Assembly: GCA_015956445.1 (NCBI GenBank) | Contig: WIUZ02000017.1 | Location: forward strand, 496,001 to 560,000 | Origin: Thelephora terrestris | Lineage: Eukaryota; Basidiomycota; Agaricomycetes; Thelephorales; Thelephoraceae | Direction of reading: 5' to 3' | DNA: 64,000 nt | The notes under the pieces: generated by a model | What the model saw: the letters and a program-made list of their open reading frames with translations, nothing else | What the model was told of the DNA's origin: nothing | Databases searched by the model: none | Program-made: the position numbers and the translations under genes | Part shown: piece after piece, positions 1-12,178 of the stretch | How the letters are laid out: every line of letters begins with the position of its first letter | Position numbering within the stretch: the first letter of the stretch is position 1

Positions 1-791
1 GCAGGAAGACTCACAGGACTTTTGATCCTCAGCCTTGAGTTGAAGAAACTTGCAGTTAGGCGCAAGGAAATCTACATCTTTTGGGTATCGCTTCTCATCC
101 TTTTGGGTGAGCACGCCGACAATTCCCGCCCGACTGTGCTGACCCTTGCTAGGCCTTACCTTCGCCAATAACGCCGTCGCTGTCGGTACTCTCCGGTATG
201 CAACCCCCAAGCTGTGATCCACCCATGTCTAACGTGTTGATACAGTCCTGTCCCATCGTTGCGGATCTCCTTGTGTTATCGCAGACAGTGAGGGCAACTA
301 TTTTGTGTTAGCTAGATGCGGCCGTGAATTTGATCGGATCCCTTTCTAGCTTCGCTCCCACTGGTCTTGCTTCTTCTCTTGCGCTGATCTTGGCTGAGTT
401 ATACCTGGTTGCCCGGTTTATTTTCCTCATTTCGTCAAAAGGTCTCGGCTGGCTCAGCCAGCTTGACTTGCTGGGTGACTCCCGGATGTCTAGAGCCCTC
501 AGCCTCCTGTTGTTGGATGTGCTGACCATCACATCTGCCACTAAACCAACCAACCTTCTGGTAGATTTCGTCCCTTTCGCGATCGGTGCAATGGTGGTTT
601 TGTGTGAGCCAGCTCTACCTTGAGTCTCTATCTCAGCTAACCGCGCGAATACAGTCGCATTCAACTCTGGATCACCAAAGAAGGAGAAAGAGACTGCTCC
701 CTCGTTATGGTCATACTACCACGAAACTCGGAGGTTCGCGTTGTACCCAACTCCAGCCCCTTCGGTGGCGCCCACTCTCTCCATTCGGCGG
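1..791. other. Left edge, no confident gene
   Basis: I see no recognisable gene in the first 300 bases. On the minus strand, 664 to 308 is open for 118 codons with a basic, mixed-composition sequence. It lacks an in-frame ATG near its 5' end, so if real it would be a terminal exon of a minus-strand gene whose upstream exons would have to overlap the orphan gene at 792-1676. The plus strand is also open over 324-623 but looks like a shadow. Neither reading matches a family I know. Confidence 0.3.
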
Positions 792-1676
792 ATGTCTGAG
801 CGTACAACACACACCACCCCACTGCCGAACACTCACTCCTCGGAACATGAGCCACCCCCGGCCCCAACGCGCTCCGCTCTCAGCCTACGTGTAGCCCTGA
901 GGAATTTTACCACTCAAGAACAAGAAAACTCGCGAGCTGTGATCGATGGACACACCATGATCAGAGCAGAATCTCCAACGCTCTCAAGCCCAGCAACCGT
1001 ACAGTCACGCACGCGCTCCTCGGTTCTAAGGCTTTTCCACATCCGCTCCGAAAACCCTGGGACCCAAAGCGCCCGGCAATCCCTCAGAAACGGCAAACGA
1101 CCCCAAATGGCCCTATTTATCAACCCCGAGAAAGAGGTCCCTCACTTGCCGGAGAGCTCTGCCACTTCTGAGTCGGGGTATTACGCCGCTGATTCCCTTC
1201 GAATGCCTACGCCAAGGAAACGAAGCAATCGGACCAAGAGGTCTTCTACGTCCAGTGGATTGACATACATGACTCCAAATTCGCATAAGATCATACCCAG
1301 TCGACGTCCTTCGTACCTTCTCTCCCCATCGAGGTCCTTCCAGCAATCGATGGCATCGACGCCACGCACTCCGATCCCCACTTGGGAGGACATGTATCGT
1401 CAACTAGGACTGCAATTCGATCCAAGCAGTGAGATTCCTCCTGTTCCAAGCAGAAGTGATTCCCTCAATCATCAGCCCATCTCGCCCCATACGCCCTTGG
1501 TTCCTTCCATCGCGTTTATCGCAAGATTACCCATGCCGCCCCCGCCTGGGTTGACGAAGTTTCAGCCGATAACTCGACCTTCTTTATTGGCCAACACTCC
1601 GCCCGTGGAGCGAAAGAGGGGCATAAGGGGACCCCGACCCTTAGTTACGACATCGAGGCCTCGAAACAGAGCCTGA
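792..1676 (+). CDS. Hypothetical Ser/Pro-rich protein
   Basis: A single uninterrupted reading frame of 294 codons. The first ATG in frame is at 792; the frame is open further upstream but only from a TTG. The protein is rich in Ser, Pro, Thr and Arg, with many SP/TP pairs and basic stretches (for example PRKRSNRTKRSS), and near the C-terminus a proline run (PMPPPPGL). There is one more ordered-looking stretch, TWEDMYRQLGLQFDPSSEIP, roughly 200-220 residues in. No signal peptide or membrane segment is visible. It is probably intrinsically disordered and may be phosphorylated or bind SH3 domains, but that is only inferred from composition. I recognise no family. It could have a further exon on either side. 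Confidence 0.5.
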   Translation: MSERTTHTTPLPNTHSSEHEPPPAPTRSALSLRVALRNFTTQEQENSRAVIDGHTMIRAESPTLSSPATVQSRTRSSVLRLFHIRSENPGTQSARQSLRNGKRPQMALFINPEKEVPHLPESSATSESGYYAADSLRMPTPRKRSNRTKRSSTSSGLTYMTPNSHKIIPSRRPSYLLSPSRSFQQSMASTPRTPIPTWEDMYRQLGLQFDPSSEIPPVPSRSDSLNHQPISPHTPLVPSIAFIARLPMPPPPGLTKFQPITRPSLLANTPPVERKRGIRGPRPLVTTSRPRNRA

Positions 1677-2091
1677 GGGATGGTGTATAGTTCCTGGTTA
1701 GCTTATGGTTGACGCCGAGCACTCACCGATTTCGCGTAATCAATTGATTTCCTATGTGATGATACTGTATTCCGGCCACATAGCTCTCGATTCGCGTTAC
1801 CTTGCACATATAGTGCATTCAAACCCGAAGCGTGCGGTATATCCTCCCCCGGCCTTTGCCCATAGTCCCACAACTGCAAATTGCAAATACAGAGGTGATG
1901 TATGGCGCTGCATGTCGAAGCATCATCAGATTCAGCACACGATAGCCACCTCCCGCAGTACCGTGTCAAGCAAGTGTCAAGGCAAACCTGCGTGGGGCTG
2001 TGATCGCGCAAACCTCTTCATCATCCGCAATCATCTATAAGGATAGGGGCCCACTTCCCACGACTCACCACCTCTTGTTCTCCGAATATTC
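1677..2091. other. Intergenic, upstream of verprolin
   Basis: About 415 bases between the orphan gene and verprolin. Short open stretches occur on both strands but none looks like protein. This is presumably the 3' UTR of the first gene and the promoter of verprolin. I see no clear TATA box or repeat. Confidence 0.4.
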
Positions 2092-3505
2092 ATGGCTTCT
2101 TCGGAACTACTCAAGCAGATCCAAGCTGGCAAAAACCTCAAGAAAGCACAGACCAATGACCGTAGTGGCCCCACAATCGAGGTCAAGAAAGGTGGTGGAG
2201 GCGGAGGAGGCCCGAAACCAAGCGGAGGGAATGGCGGAGGAGGTCCTCCAGTCGCTATCGGAGGTGGTGGCCCCCCTCAGCTAGGCGGCCTCTTCGCTGG
2301 CGGAATACCGAAGCTGAAACCTGCTGGATCCGGTCCTTGTGAGCCGAACTTTTCCTCGAAGTCACGATTGAGACCGTTAACGACGAATATCGTGCAGCAA
2401 AACCGCCCCCGCAGTTGGGGAAGCCTCCTACTATACCGGGGCGTAGCGTCCCCACCCCGCCGTCTGCACCGATACCACCGTCGCGGCAACCTCCTGCTCC
2501 TGCCCCTCCAAAACTAACTGCGCAGACTCCTTCTCGTCCTCCTGTTCAACCGCCGAACCGACCAGCGATACAACCACCTTCCCGCCCTCCTGTTCAGCCA
2601 CCAAGTCGGCCGCCACCACCTCCATCTCAGCCCCCTCCTCCCCCAACATTACCCACTCGCACGCCACCCCAGCTGCCCAGTAGGAAAGCTTTCTCAACTC
2701 CTCAGCGTTCTACTCCAGAACCTCCTTCTAGACCCGCAGAGAGCCCATCTAAACCAGGCCCCCCGATCCGCGCGGTCCCACCTCCTAGGCCTAGCGTGAA
2801 TCCTCCTCCCCCGCCAGGTAGACCACCTCCCCCTCCAAGGACCGCATCCCCCACTTCCCGGACAGCGGCTCCGCAATCCAACAGAGAATCTCCGACACCT
2901 CCGTTGAACCTTCCCTCAAGAGCTGCCCCGCCGATCCAGCCAAGTCACACGGGTGCCCATTCTCGCTCGGTCCCTCCCCCTCCGACAACCCCAGGCCGAC
3001 CTCCACCACCCCCACCCCCACGACCTCTCTCGACCGCATCAACACACCCTGGATCATCTCCATCCCGCACAGTGCCACAACCTCCAGCGAGGAAGCCCCC
3101 GATCAATGGCCAGGTGTCAAGGTTACGAACAGAGTCTGAGGCGGCCCCGCCGCAGAGAAACTCTACGCTGAGTATTCCACCATCCCGAAACAGGACCGTT
3201 TCAGCCGCAGAACCTCGGGTACATTCTGCTCCTCCAAGCAGGATTGTATCAATGCCGGTGAATGGTGTCACAGCTAACAACATCCCAGCAAACAGAAAGA
3301 AGAGTACGTCCATGTCTCACCTTTGGGTGGTTCACAAGTGACTGATTAAATCTCGCTTCGACTTACAGTTCCTGATCCACCTCCTCAAGTCGGAAATCAC
3401 ACGTTCCCAACAGAGTTTCCGCCCCCGCGGCCTTTCAATTCCGGTGTGAGAAAGTATATTGGAGGGAAACAGAAAGGCTGTACGTTTGATTTAGGACAGC
3501 TTTGA
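2092..3505 (+). CDS. VRP1: Verprolin / WIP-type actin regulator
   Basis: Three exons, 2092-2338, 2398-3303 and 3369-3505, give 429 codons with all phases matching. The N-terminus carries a WH2 actin-monomer-binding motif (LLKQIQAGKNLKKAQTNDRS) within the first 25 residues, followed by a glycine-rich run and then about 300 residues of polyproline repeats such as RPPVQPPSRPPPPPSQ. The C-terminal exon encodes FPPPRPFNSGVRKYIGG, which resembles the WASP-binding tail of WIP and verprolin. This order (WH2, polyproline, WASP-binding tail) is the verprolin architecture. In yeasts these proteins work at cortical actin patches with WASP (Las17) and type I myosin to drive Arp2/3-dependent endocytosis. 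The weak point is the first intron, which is GTGAGC...GTGCAG and 59 bases long. Confidence 0.88.
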
Positions 3506-3632
3506 TTGTAAAGCGTAGAGATAGCGTAAGAGTGCTTTTGGAAGATTTTGGCTGTATTAGTGCCGGGGAACGCCGAGAGGAAGCCCAGGTGATATGATAC
3601 GTGGTCGCATGCCGCCCATACGTGATCGTGTG

Positions 3633-3675
3633 CTGCCACGTCTTGGTCGGTTGCGAGTGATCCACGCCATATAAG
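3633..3675 (+). promoter_or_regulatory. PDI promoter: candidate UPRE and TATA box
   Basis: On the plus strand 3633-3641 reads CTGCCACGT, the reverse complement of ACGTGGCAG. This resembles the ACGTGGC core bound by Hac1/XBP1-type bZIP factors in the unfolded protein response. A TATA-like CATATAAG lies at 3668-3675, about 50 bases before the ATG. The same nine bases occur upstream of the ER HSP90 gene. The regulatory role is inferred. Confidence 0.4.
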
Positions 3676-3721
3676 TCGCAAACAAACTTTGTAGGGTTCA
3701 CCCCACTCTCCCCCTTCCGTC

Positions 3722-5473
3722 ATGAAGTTCTCCTCCCTCCTCCGCTCTTTGACTACCCTCGCTCTCGTCACCCTTGCCGTCGCTGAAGATCCCTCGGACG
3801 TGATCGACGTCACCCCAAGCAACTTTGGCTCTATTACAAAGGAACCTCTCGTACTTCTCGAGTTCTTCGCGCCATGGTCATAACATTTTGTCACCTTTAA
3901 GCGGAGAAGGATTACTGAGAATGACGTTTGGCTTACAGGTGTGGTCATTGCAAGTCCCTCGCTCCCCATTACGAGGAAGCCGCAACCAAGTTAAAAGAGA
4001 AGGGCATCAAACTTGCGAAGGTTAACTGCGTTGACGAAGCGGACCTCTGCCAGGAGAATGACATCCGCGGCTACCCGTAAGTCGCACCCTATCCGGTCAC
4101 CACCTCCCTTATTGAACCTCAAACCAACGATCTTTCCAGGACCCTCCGTATATTCCGTAACGGCGTGTCCATCGATTACAATGGTCCCCGCCAGACTGAG
4201 GGCATCGTTTCTTACATGGTCAAGCAATCACTTGCCGCCGTAACTGACGTTACTAGTGACAAACACAATGAATTCACTCACGCTGACAAGATCGTTGCTG
4301 TCCTTTACACCAGCACCAAAACCGACCTCCCTGCCCCAGAGTTTAGCGCTACTGCCGATAAACATCGCGATGACTGGCTGTTTGGGCATTCAGATGATCA
4401 AAACGTTGCTAATATCGCCGGTGTCACACCACCCTCCTTGGTCCTCTATCGTACTTTCGACGAGCCACGACTTGTCTACCCTTACCCCATTGCTTCCGCC
4501 AAGGTCGCAGACATCGAGCAATGGATCTCTGACTTGTCCATCCCATATCTTGATCAAGTTGGCCCAGACAACTATGCTGTCTACGCCGAGAGTGGGAAGC
4601 CCCTGGCTTACCTCTTCCTCGACCCAAGCGAAGAGAACAAGGAGGAGCACCTTAACCTTCTCAGACCAATCGCCAAAAAGTTCCACGAAAAGGTCAACTT
4701 TGTCTGGATTGACGCCATCCAGTTCGGTGACCACGCAAAAGCTCTCAACCTCCACGAGCCCAAATGGCCTGCATTCGTCATCCAGGAGCTCTCCACCCAA
4801 CTCAAGTACCCATACTCTCAGGAAGAAAGTTTGGAGGCGGCCAAGATCGAGGAGATGGTCGAGTCCTACCTTACTGGCACTATCAAGCCTGAGCTGAAGA
4901 GCAAGCCCATCCCCGAGACGCAGGATGGCCCCGTCTTCGAGTTGGTCAGCAAGCAGTTTGATGAAATTGTGCTCGATGATTCACGCGACGTCTTTGTCGA
5001 ATTCTATGCAACATGGTACGGTTTTTCTCACTTTGTTCATAGAAGTCCCTCGTGATTAACCTTGCGGCTCCCCGATTGCAGGTGTGGTCACTGCAAGCGC
5101 CTCAAGCCCACATGGGATTCTTTGGGTGAACACTTTGCCGGTTTCAAGGATAGGATCACGATGTACGTCTTCTAAACGTGCTCACTTCTGAACGTCGACT
5201 TACCTCCTATATCTACGCCTGTTCAGTGCCAAGATGGAAGCCACCGAAAATGATATCCCCCCATCTGCTGGTTTCAGTGTCTCCGGTTTCCCAACTATCA
5301 AGTTCAAGAAGGCTGGTACCCGTGACTTCATCGACTACAACGGCGATCGATCGCTCGAACACCTTATCACCTTTGTCCACGAGAACGCCAAGAACTCGCT
5401 GGACACCCCTACCAGTAACGACTCCACCCAGCAGCCTTTGGCTAGAGGCGAAAAACCCCACGATGAGCTCTAG
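3722..5473 (+). CDS. PDI1: Protein disulfide isomerase
   Basis: Five exons (3722-3876, 3939-4076, 4140-5015, 5082-5162, 5227-5473) give 498 residues, typical for PDI. Visible are a signal peptide ([20 protein letters not shown]), an N-terminal thioredoxin domain with [17 protein letters not shown], two redox-inactive thioredoxin-like domains in the large third exon, a C-terminal thioredoxin domain with [17 protein letters not shown], and the ER-retention tail HDEL. Both CGHC motifs are split by introns at the same position, inside the Trp codon before the first Cys, which suggests an old internal domain duplication. The enzyme forms and reshuffles disulfides in the ER lumen. A TATA-like box and a candidate UPR element lie just upstream. 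Identification is secure. Confidence 0.97.
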
Positions 5474-6690
5474 GAAAGTAAGGGTGCGTTTTGCTTAGAA
5501 CAGTACTTGTTTCAAGCGTTGTCCTACTCTCTGTACACGATTTTAGTTACGGGTGGTGGTGTATTTGATTTCTTAGCATTTCTGCTCGGTTTTGCGCGAA
5601 TCAACTGTGGCACGATCAAAGCACTGAAAACATCCAAGCATCTGAAAGCACTAGGTTATCAAGTTAACGAGCCAAGCTTAGTAAATCCTTGACTTCGACC
5701 CATGGCACTCAGTCTAGTTCTTCTCTCGCCCTCGACTCTTGACATCAATCGCGTGACAATGTGTCCCTCTCAGGTGCAGTTCGCTCGTTGCGCTCGATGC
5801 GGGGCCGCCGACCAGTCTTGTGTCATAAACATGACCTTGACGGATATGCTGCGAGAGAGTCCGGCGATGACGAGAGTGACTTGAGCTGGCAGACAGACTT
5901 GACCTGATGTGTCGCGCACAGGAGACGGGTCCACTCGTTCCACACAGGACGGGTGTTTGTTCACAGAGCCCCACCGACCAGTCTTGCTTCGCGGTTGCTT
6001 ACATTTACTGTTGTCCCTTACCGGTACGCACGCTGCTGCTGTACCAGATCCGGTCTGTCATTGACCGGGAACCTGTTAATGCAGGGATCCACTGTTGGCC
6101 AGAAAGACGATAGTCTACTAGAGGCATATTATCCTTGAATCGTCTGCGCATAAGCCCCCCAATCGACCGTGAGGACTTTTTCACGCACCTCGACGATCAC
6201 AACTCGCTCTTCGTCAAACCCCTGCGTACAATCAACGACGTGAGTGGAAACTCATGAACGCAAAAGTAATCTGCATCGGCAAAAGATCGAGAAATCCAGG
6301 GGTAAAAGGGATAAGAACTTGGCAATGGGTGTTGCGTAGCGCCACTCGCTGTGTAGCATGTACTACTAGTGACGAATTCAATCGCCCAAATTGACTGAAG
6401 TTGAATCGGGATATATCCCCTTTCAGTCACGCACCCATTTCAAGTGTCCTGCACGGTGTGGATTTTTCGGCTTGGTTCAGTCGCGGGATGGCTGGACTTG
6501 TGATACAAGGAACCCGGACGCCAGACGGTGACACAAATATTTGGAGATCGGACGAAGAATGGACATGTGTTGGCACACACGGAGGAATACATTAACATCC
6601 GATTGGCTGACCTGCCTTCTGCTTCCGCTGAGACAGATAATTCGTGGAGTGGTAGGTACGGGCAAAGTGAAATATGACAACAAAACCGAT
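5474..6690. other. Intergenic, PDI to TCTP
   Basis: About 1.2 kb between the 3' ends of the convergent PDI and TCTP genes. Scattered open stretches of 60-100 codons lie on both strands, none with recognisable protein character. A short phrase, GACCAGTCTTG, recurs near 5810 and 5980. I find no tRNA, transposon ends or long repeat. Confidence 0.45.
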
Positions 6691-7437
6691 CTAGAGCTTG
6701 ACTTCCTTCAAACCATCTTTCCAGAACGTGAAGAAAGCTACGATCAGAGGTCAGCATCAGGTCAGTACGGAATAAATGTTGCGATACTCACGAGTGATGC
6801 CATCCTCCTGGTTGGGGGGTGGAAGCACGATCAGTATCCCCTGTCAACGTGGTTTCACAGGCTTGCTTACTTACCCTGTAGTTGAGGAGGGCAACCAGGC
6901 CATCGGGATTCATGGATTCACCAGTATAAAACTCGAAATCCTTGAAATTAGCACTGATTTTCTTGAAGTAATTCGCAGCCCCCTTTTCAAAGGTCTCGAC
7001 ACGATCAGGGTTTGACTTCTGGAGCTCGGCCTTGATGGCCTTCATGTAGCCCTTGATATGGGCAATGTAGCTCTTCTTGTCGAACCCGGTACCCTGAAGT
7101 CGAAAAGAATGGACGACGTCGTTCACTTGAGTGGATCCCTCCTCAAGAGCATCCTCCTGATCCTCCGCGGAGGGGTTGGCACCTATTCGTGATTAGTAGT
7201 CAGTCATAATGGACGGTTTGAGGATCCACAATACCGATATCTACATCTGCACCGGCCTTGACGGTAATCATGGTGCACTTGACCTCGTAAACGATGTCGT
7301 CGACAAGTGTTCTGAGTTTCCGAGTGTAAGTTGACATCAAGCACTTGGAGAGGTTGTAGACGAAAGGTGAAGACGTACACCTGGAAAGCATCGGAGAACA
7401 TCTCGTCACCAGTGAGAATGTCTGTGTACAACAACAT
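6691..7437 (-). CDS. TMA19: Translationally controlled tumour protein (TCTP)
   Basis: Five exons on the minus strand (7437-7379, 7311-7235, 7182-6875, 6807-6792, 6737-6691) give 168 residues, the usual TCTP length. Landmarks are MLLYTDILTGDEMFSDAF at the N-terminus, VDDIVYEVKCTMITVKAGAD, DIGANPSAEDQED, a central NDVVHSFRLQGTGFDKKSY block, and the C-terminus TPFFTFWKDGLKEVKL. One exon is only 16 bases long. TCTP is an abundant cytosolic protein associated with ribosomes, microtubules and stress responses; yeast Tma19 relocates to mitochondria under stress. The gene is divergent from the amidohydrolase at 7658 with 220 bases between the two start codons. Confidence 0.96.
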
Positions 7438-7657
7438 GGCGGGAAATGTACAAGATAAAGTACAGCGGAGGGCGGATTTTGTGGTGGTTAGGGAAGGAGA
7501 AAAATGTCAAGGATCGATGATGATGATCGCTTAGATTACATGGTATCACGTGAGCACATGCCAGCTGAAGCGCTGAATTCTGCGACATGCCACTCGCGGC
7601 ACGTTCTGCTTGAACGTGCGTTGTCACAAGCTACTCCGTTGAACTTTGCGGAGAGGA

Positions 7658-10184
7658 ATGAATCTCGTTCGCAACTTTGCCCTTGGCCTAACTACGGCGA
7701 CTCTTGCACGCTACACTTGGAGTTCCATATATGATGCTAAGTTCCCCTCGTCATATACCGTCTGCACGACTGGACACGGAACCATCTACACTGTCGATGA
7801 GATGAACCCTACCGCAGAATGTGTCTCAGTCAAGGACGGTAGACTGGTCGCCGTCGGCCCCAGAGGTAAATTCATATTCAGTCACCAGAGATACAGGTCA
7901 TGACCATTGCCCCAGACTCGATCGACATAGCCTCCAGCACTGTACCTATGTACGAGACGAAACCCGGATCAATCATAGTTCCGGGCTTGTCCGGTATGGT
8001 GATTGCCATCCTTGTTTCTGCTGGCTGACTCGCTTTCAGATGCGCATGCTCATATTCTGGAGTATGGGTGGAAGATGCAACTTGTGCTCGACGGTGCGAA
8101 TTCTATCGAAGGTCCGTTTGTGTCCTTGCATAATGTGCTGCCCCATCACTAATCGAATGTCAGAAATAATCTCAAGGGTCAAGGCGTATCTTCGTAGTCA
8201 CCCTGAGGTCGCCGACGACCCGACGACATTCATCGAAGGCATGGGATGGGACCAGAACAGATGGGCGTCGAAACAGTTCCCTACGGCTGTAGGTCTCAAC
8301 TTATTCCAACAATACTCGTGACTCAAATTCATCCTAGGATGACCTTTCCGACGACCCCGAACTCGCTGGGAGGCGCATTGTTCTCACCAGGGTGGACGGC
8401 CATGCAACTTGGGTCAGCAAACCTGTGCTAGAACTGATGATTGCCGGTGGAAAGATTCCGAAGGATGTGAGTGGAGGTGAAGTCATCAGAGACAAAGGCG
8501 GTTTCCCCACTGGTATAGCGCTGGCGTTCGACTCCTCTTCACTGTCGCTTACGGAATCGCTCAGGAATATTTGTGGACAATGCGATGAGCCTCGTACCCG
8601 TCCCGGATAAAACCCCGGCGCAGGTTCTAGCCTACTTTAAAACCGCAATGCAAGACGCGTTGGAAGTTGGTCTAACGAACATCCATGACGCTGGAGGTCA
8701 GGATCAATATATCGATTTCTATAAGGAGTGAGTCCCACATAAGCTGGCGGCAGCAGTCCCGGAGCTCAATGTCACAAAGGATGGCAGATACGGGAAAGTT
8801 GCCGGTACGTGAACCCCACATTTCGGGTCTTGGACGCGAACGTAGCTCAACGTTGTAGGTCAGGATCTATCTAATGCGTGCTGGCCCCCCAGCCGATGAT
8901 ATCAGCGAGTGGGATAAAATCAAGCCACTCATCAACTACGGAGAGAATGAGAGGTTCAACGTGCAAGGCGTAAAACTGTTCATGGATGGTAAGGTTTACA
9001 GAGCATCGGTTTCTCGCCCAAGCTGATAATTCGCAGGTGCTTTGGGGTCTTGGGGAGCTGCTTTGCTGGAACCATATTCAGATAACAACTCAACTTCAGG
9101 CTTGCTCACCACTGAACCCGAGGACATGCGCAATTATATCGAGCAAGCGTGGCGGTATGGTTGGCAAGTGGTATGCGTGGCAATGAAGACGCTATTCCTG
9201 GGCTCACACCAGACTCCTTCCAACAGAACGTACATGCCATTGGAGACAGGGCCAATCACATCGTGCTGGACATTTTCGAGGACATGCAGTCGAAGGATCC
9301 TGGGTTTTTGATGGACCGTAGACCTCGCATCGAGCATTCCCAAATCATGACACTCGATGATTTAGACAGGTCTGGTCGTTTAGGCGGTAAGGGTTGTCCA
9401 CACCTTCATGGACCCTTGTTTACGTCTCCCCAGTCATTAATAGCGTTCAACCCACCCACGCGTAGGTCAACACACGAAGCGGTTCTATTGATCGCTGACA
9501 ACTCCCCTTAGTACAAGTGACATGGAATACGCTGAGAGCAGACTCGTAGGTTCCAGGTCCTACTCTGATCCGCGTTGCTGATAGTTCTGGCAGGGTCCTC
9601 AGAGGATTAAAGGTGCATATGCTTACAAGACGATGCTTCGGTGAGTGCCGCGTTCGTGTTCCGTGGCTAAGGCTCATTTCCATAGGAATTCTCGTTTCAA
9701 TGTGTTGCCTTTGGGATCGGATTTCCCCATTGAGGGCATAAACCCATTGTTAGGGTTTTATGCGGCCGTCTCTCGACTGTCTGTTGCTGGAGACAGTCCA
9801 CATGGGCCGGGAGGATGGTGATTCGATTTTTTCTTACTTTTGCTTGTCACAACTCACGCCATGCACAGGTACCCCTCCGATGCGTTGACCCGTGCGGAAG
9901 CCTTGAAGGGAATGACCCTCGATCCCGCATATGCGTCCTTTTCCGAGCAAGAACTTGGGTCTCTAGAGAAAGGGAAGAAAGCGGATTTCGTCGTCCTGGA
10001 TCAAGATATCATGAAGGCTGAGATGAGTAAAGTGCTCTCCACCAAGGTTGAGGCCACTGTTATCGACGGACAAGTTCTATATGGAGGTTTTGGACCTAGT
10101 GGTGGCCGTTTAGTCGATATCTCGTTCCTTGTTCAGGAGGCGACCCGTCTTCGGGACCGTGTTCTTGGCCAATTTTTTGTGTGA
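7658..10184 (+). CDS. YtcJ-type amidohydrolase (Amidohydro_3)
   Basis: A multi-exon gene. ATG at 7658 opens with a short hydrophobic stretch (NFALGLTTATLARYTW) that could be a membrane anchor or signal. It then shows the small beta domain (GTIYTVDEMNPTAECVSVKDG), a metal-binding HxH in PGLSDAHAHILEYG, the family phrases FIEGMGWDQNRW and VDGHATWVSKPVLE, VHAIGDRAN in the middle, and a C-terminal stretch LEKGKKADFVVLDQDIM just before the closing beta strand. These are the landmarks of the YtcJ/amidohydrolase 3 family, metal-dependent hydrolases acting on amide or C-N bonds. The substrate cannot be told from sequence. I followed the reading frame through many short exons but did not fix every join, so the region 8700-9000 in particular should be read as approximate. 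Confidence 0.85.
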
Positions 10185-10291
10185 TCTGATCGGGATTCGG
10201 GCCCATCGATCGCTAGGGGCACGTGCAATCCATTTTTCTTTCCTCTCCGACCAACGGTTTCGGTACTGTTCCATAAGGAGTCGCGGATTAT

Positions 10292-12105
10292 ATGGACTAC
10301 CAACCAGTAGTGGTCAAAAAGTACCCTCACACCGGCTCTAGCAAGTCAAATCACGATTCGCGATACTGGCGACTGTATAAGTACCCGGTTTTCATCAAGG
10401 AATATGCACCTGTGACCGCCATCCACTTCTCCCCTTCTAAACCCCATCGGTATGCAGTAACTGCAGCCACGAGGGTTCAGATATATGCGCCTCGTACTCA
10501 AAAGGTTACGAAGACCATCTCGAGATTTAAGGATGTGGCGCGGAGCGGAAACATTCGGTCGGATGGAAAATTGGTGATCGCTGGGGACGACACGGGCTTG
10601 GTCCAGGTATTTTTACATCCATTGTACAGCGACTTATGCCCTGACGTCGGAGTGACTGAAGCCGGAACTTGCATAGATCTTTGATATGAACTCTCGTGCT
10701 ATCCTTCGAACATTGGATTCCCACAAACAACCGGTTCACGTTGCCAAATTCTCGACCTTAGACCATACTCAGGTTCTCTCCTGTTCGGACGACAATACAG
10801 TAAAACTGTGGGACGTTCCCTCGCAAAGTGCGATAACGACTTTCACCTCCCATACCGACTATGTACGATCTGGCCAGTTCTCGACATCCTCGCCGCATAT
10901 GCTACTTACCGGTTCGTACGATGGAACTGTCCGGTTGTTCGATAGCCGGAGTGGTGAAGCGGAGATGATTTTTGGACAGCAAGGCGCCGCTTCTTCCAGC
11001 GCCGCACCCGTGGAGCAAGTGCTCATGTTCCCCTCTGGCACTGTGGTACTGTCCTCGGCTGGACCAATTCTTCGCGTGTGGGATCTGGTTGCTGGTGGAA
11101 AGTGTATGCGCGCCATGTCGAACCACCAGAAGACCGTCACTTCTCTGGCATTCAATGGCAATGCCAGCCGTCTACTAACCGGATCCCTGGACCATATGGT
11201 CAAGGTTTACGATGTTGGGACGTACAGGGTTGTCCACACGATGCGATACCCCGCTCCTATACTCTCTCTCGCAGTTTCCGTGAGCTTAACTTGCGCTTTT
11301 CACATGGCTCACTTTTTAATCGCCCCTTAGCCTGACGACTCGCACATTGCCGCTGGAATGTCAGACGGGACGCTCTCCGTTCGGAGGAGGCAGGCAAAAC
11401 CATCTGAGGCAGCAGCCGGCGAGTTCGAAATACCCTTAGCAGCTTTGAAGGCTGGTACTTTCGACTCCTTCCTGGGGATGCTTCCGAACATCGGCCGCGG
11501 TCACGTCAAGCAGAAGGGGAAATCAAAACCAATAGGCGATTTAGATGAGTTCCGCATCGAAGCCAGGCGGAGGAAGAAATTGCGCGACTATGATAAGCTC
11601 CTTAAATCATTCAAGTATTCGGCTGCCCTTGATTCCATCCTGAGAAAGGTACTCACCAGAGCGCCGCCTTCTGACAGCCGTAGCTCACCCCTTAACGATT
11701 CTTTATAGCAAGTACCGCCCACGACGAAGTTCGCGGTCATCCAAGAGCTGGTCCACCGGGACGGTCTCCGGTCGGCGCTATCCGGTCGCGACGATGTCTT
11801 GCTGGAACCGGTGTTAGCTCTGCTGGTGAAATATGTCCACGATCCGCGGTTCGGGGAGCTGGTGTGTGATGTAGGGTCTCTCGTCATTGGTATGCCCTGT
11901 TTCCATGTTCTATCTATCCCACTAAACCGCAGTACGTTCAACAGATATGTATACGCCGGTACTTGGACAGTCCCCACTAGTAGATTCGTGGTTCATCCGT
12001 CTGCGAAAGAAGATCTCCCTCGAAACAAAGTTCCAACAAGAGCTAATGAAGACAAAAGGCATGCTGGATATGTTGTTTACCTCCGTCGCCTTGACGGGAT
12101 CTTAG
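10292..12105 (+). CDS. UTP15: U3 snoRNA-associated protein UTP15
   Basis: Five exons (10292-10606, 10677-11279, 11331-11648, 11709-11889, 11945-12105) give 525 residues, close to the family length. The N-terminal two-thirds is a WD40 propeller with repeats such as VLSCSDDNTVKLWD, MLLTGSYDGTVRLFD and RLLTGSLDHMVKVYDV. The C-terminal part (KLLKSFKYSAALDSILRK, then PPTTKFAVIQELVHRDGL) matches the UTP15 C-terminal domain. UTP15 belongs to the t-UTP/UtpA subcomplex of the small-subunit processome in the nucleolus and is needed for 18S rRNA maturation. The last intron was chosen because its acceptor CAACAG joins to DMYTPVLGQSPLVDSWF, which fits the family. The gene converges on CTNNBL1 with only 73 bases between stop codons. 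Confidence 0.93.
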
Positions 12106-12178
12106 TACCATTTGGCTCCCATAAAAGTAGATACGAGTGACGACTAATTGTAATTTAACACACGCGGACCATTATGAA

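Noticed and set aside
11588-11977. A 129-codon minus-strand frame opposite UTP15
   Set aside because: It lies wholly within UTP15 exons whose protein matches the family across the same bases, so it is a shadow frame.
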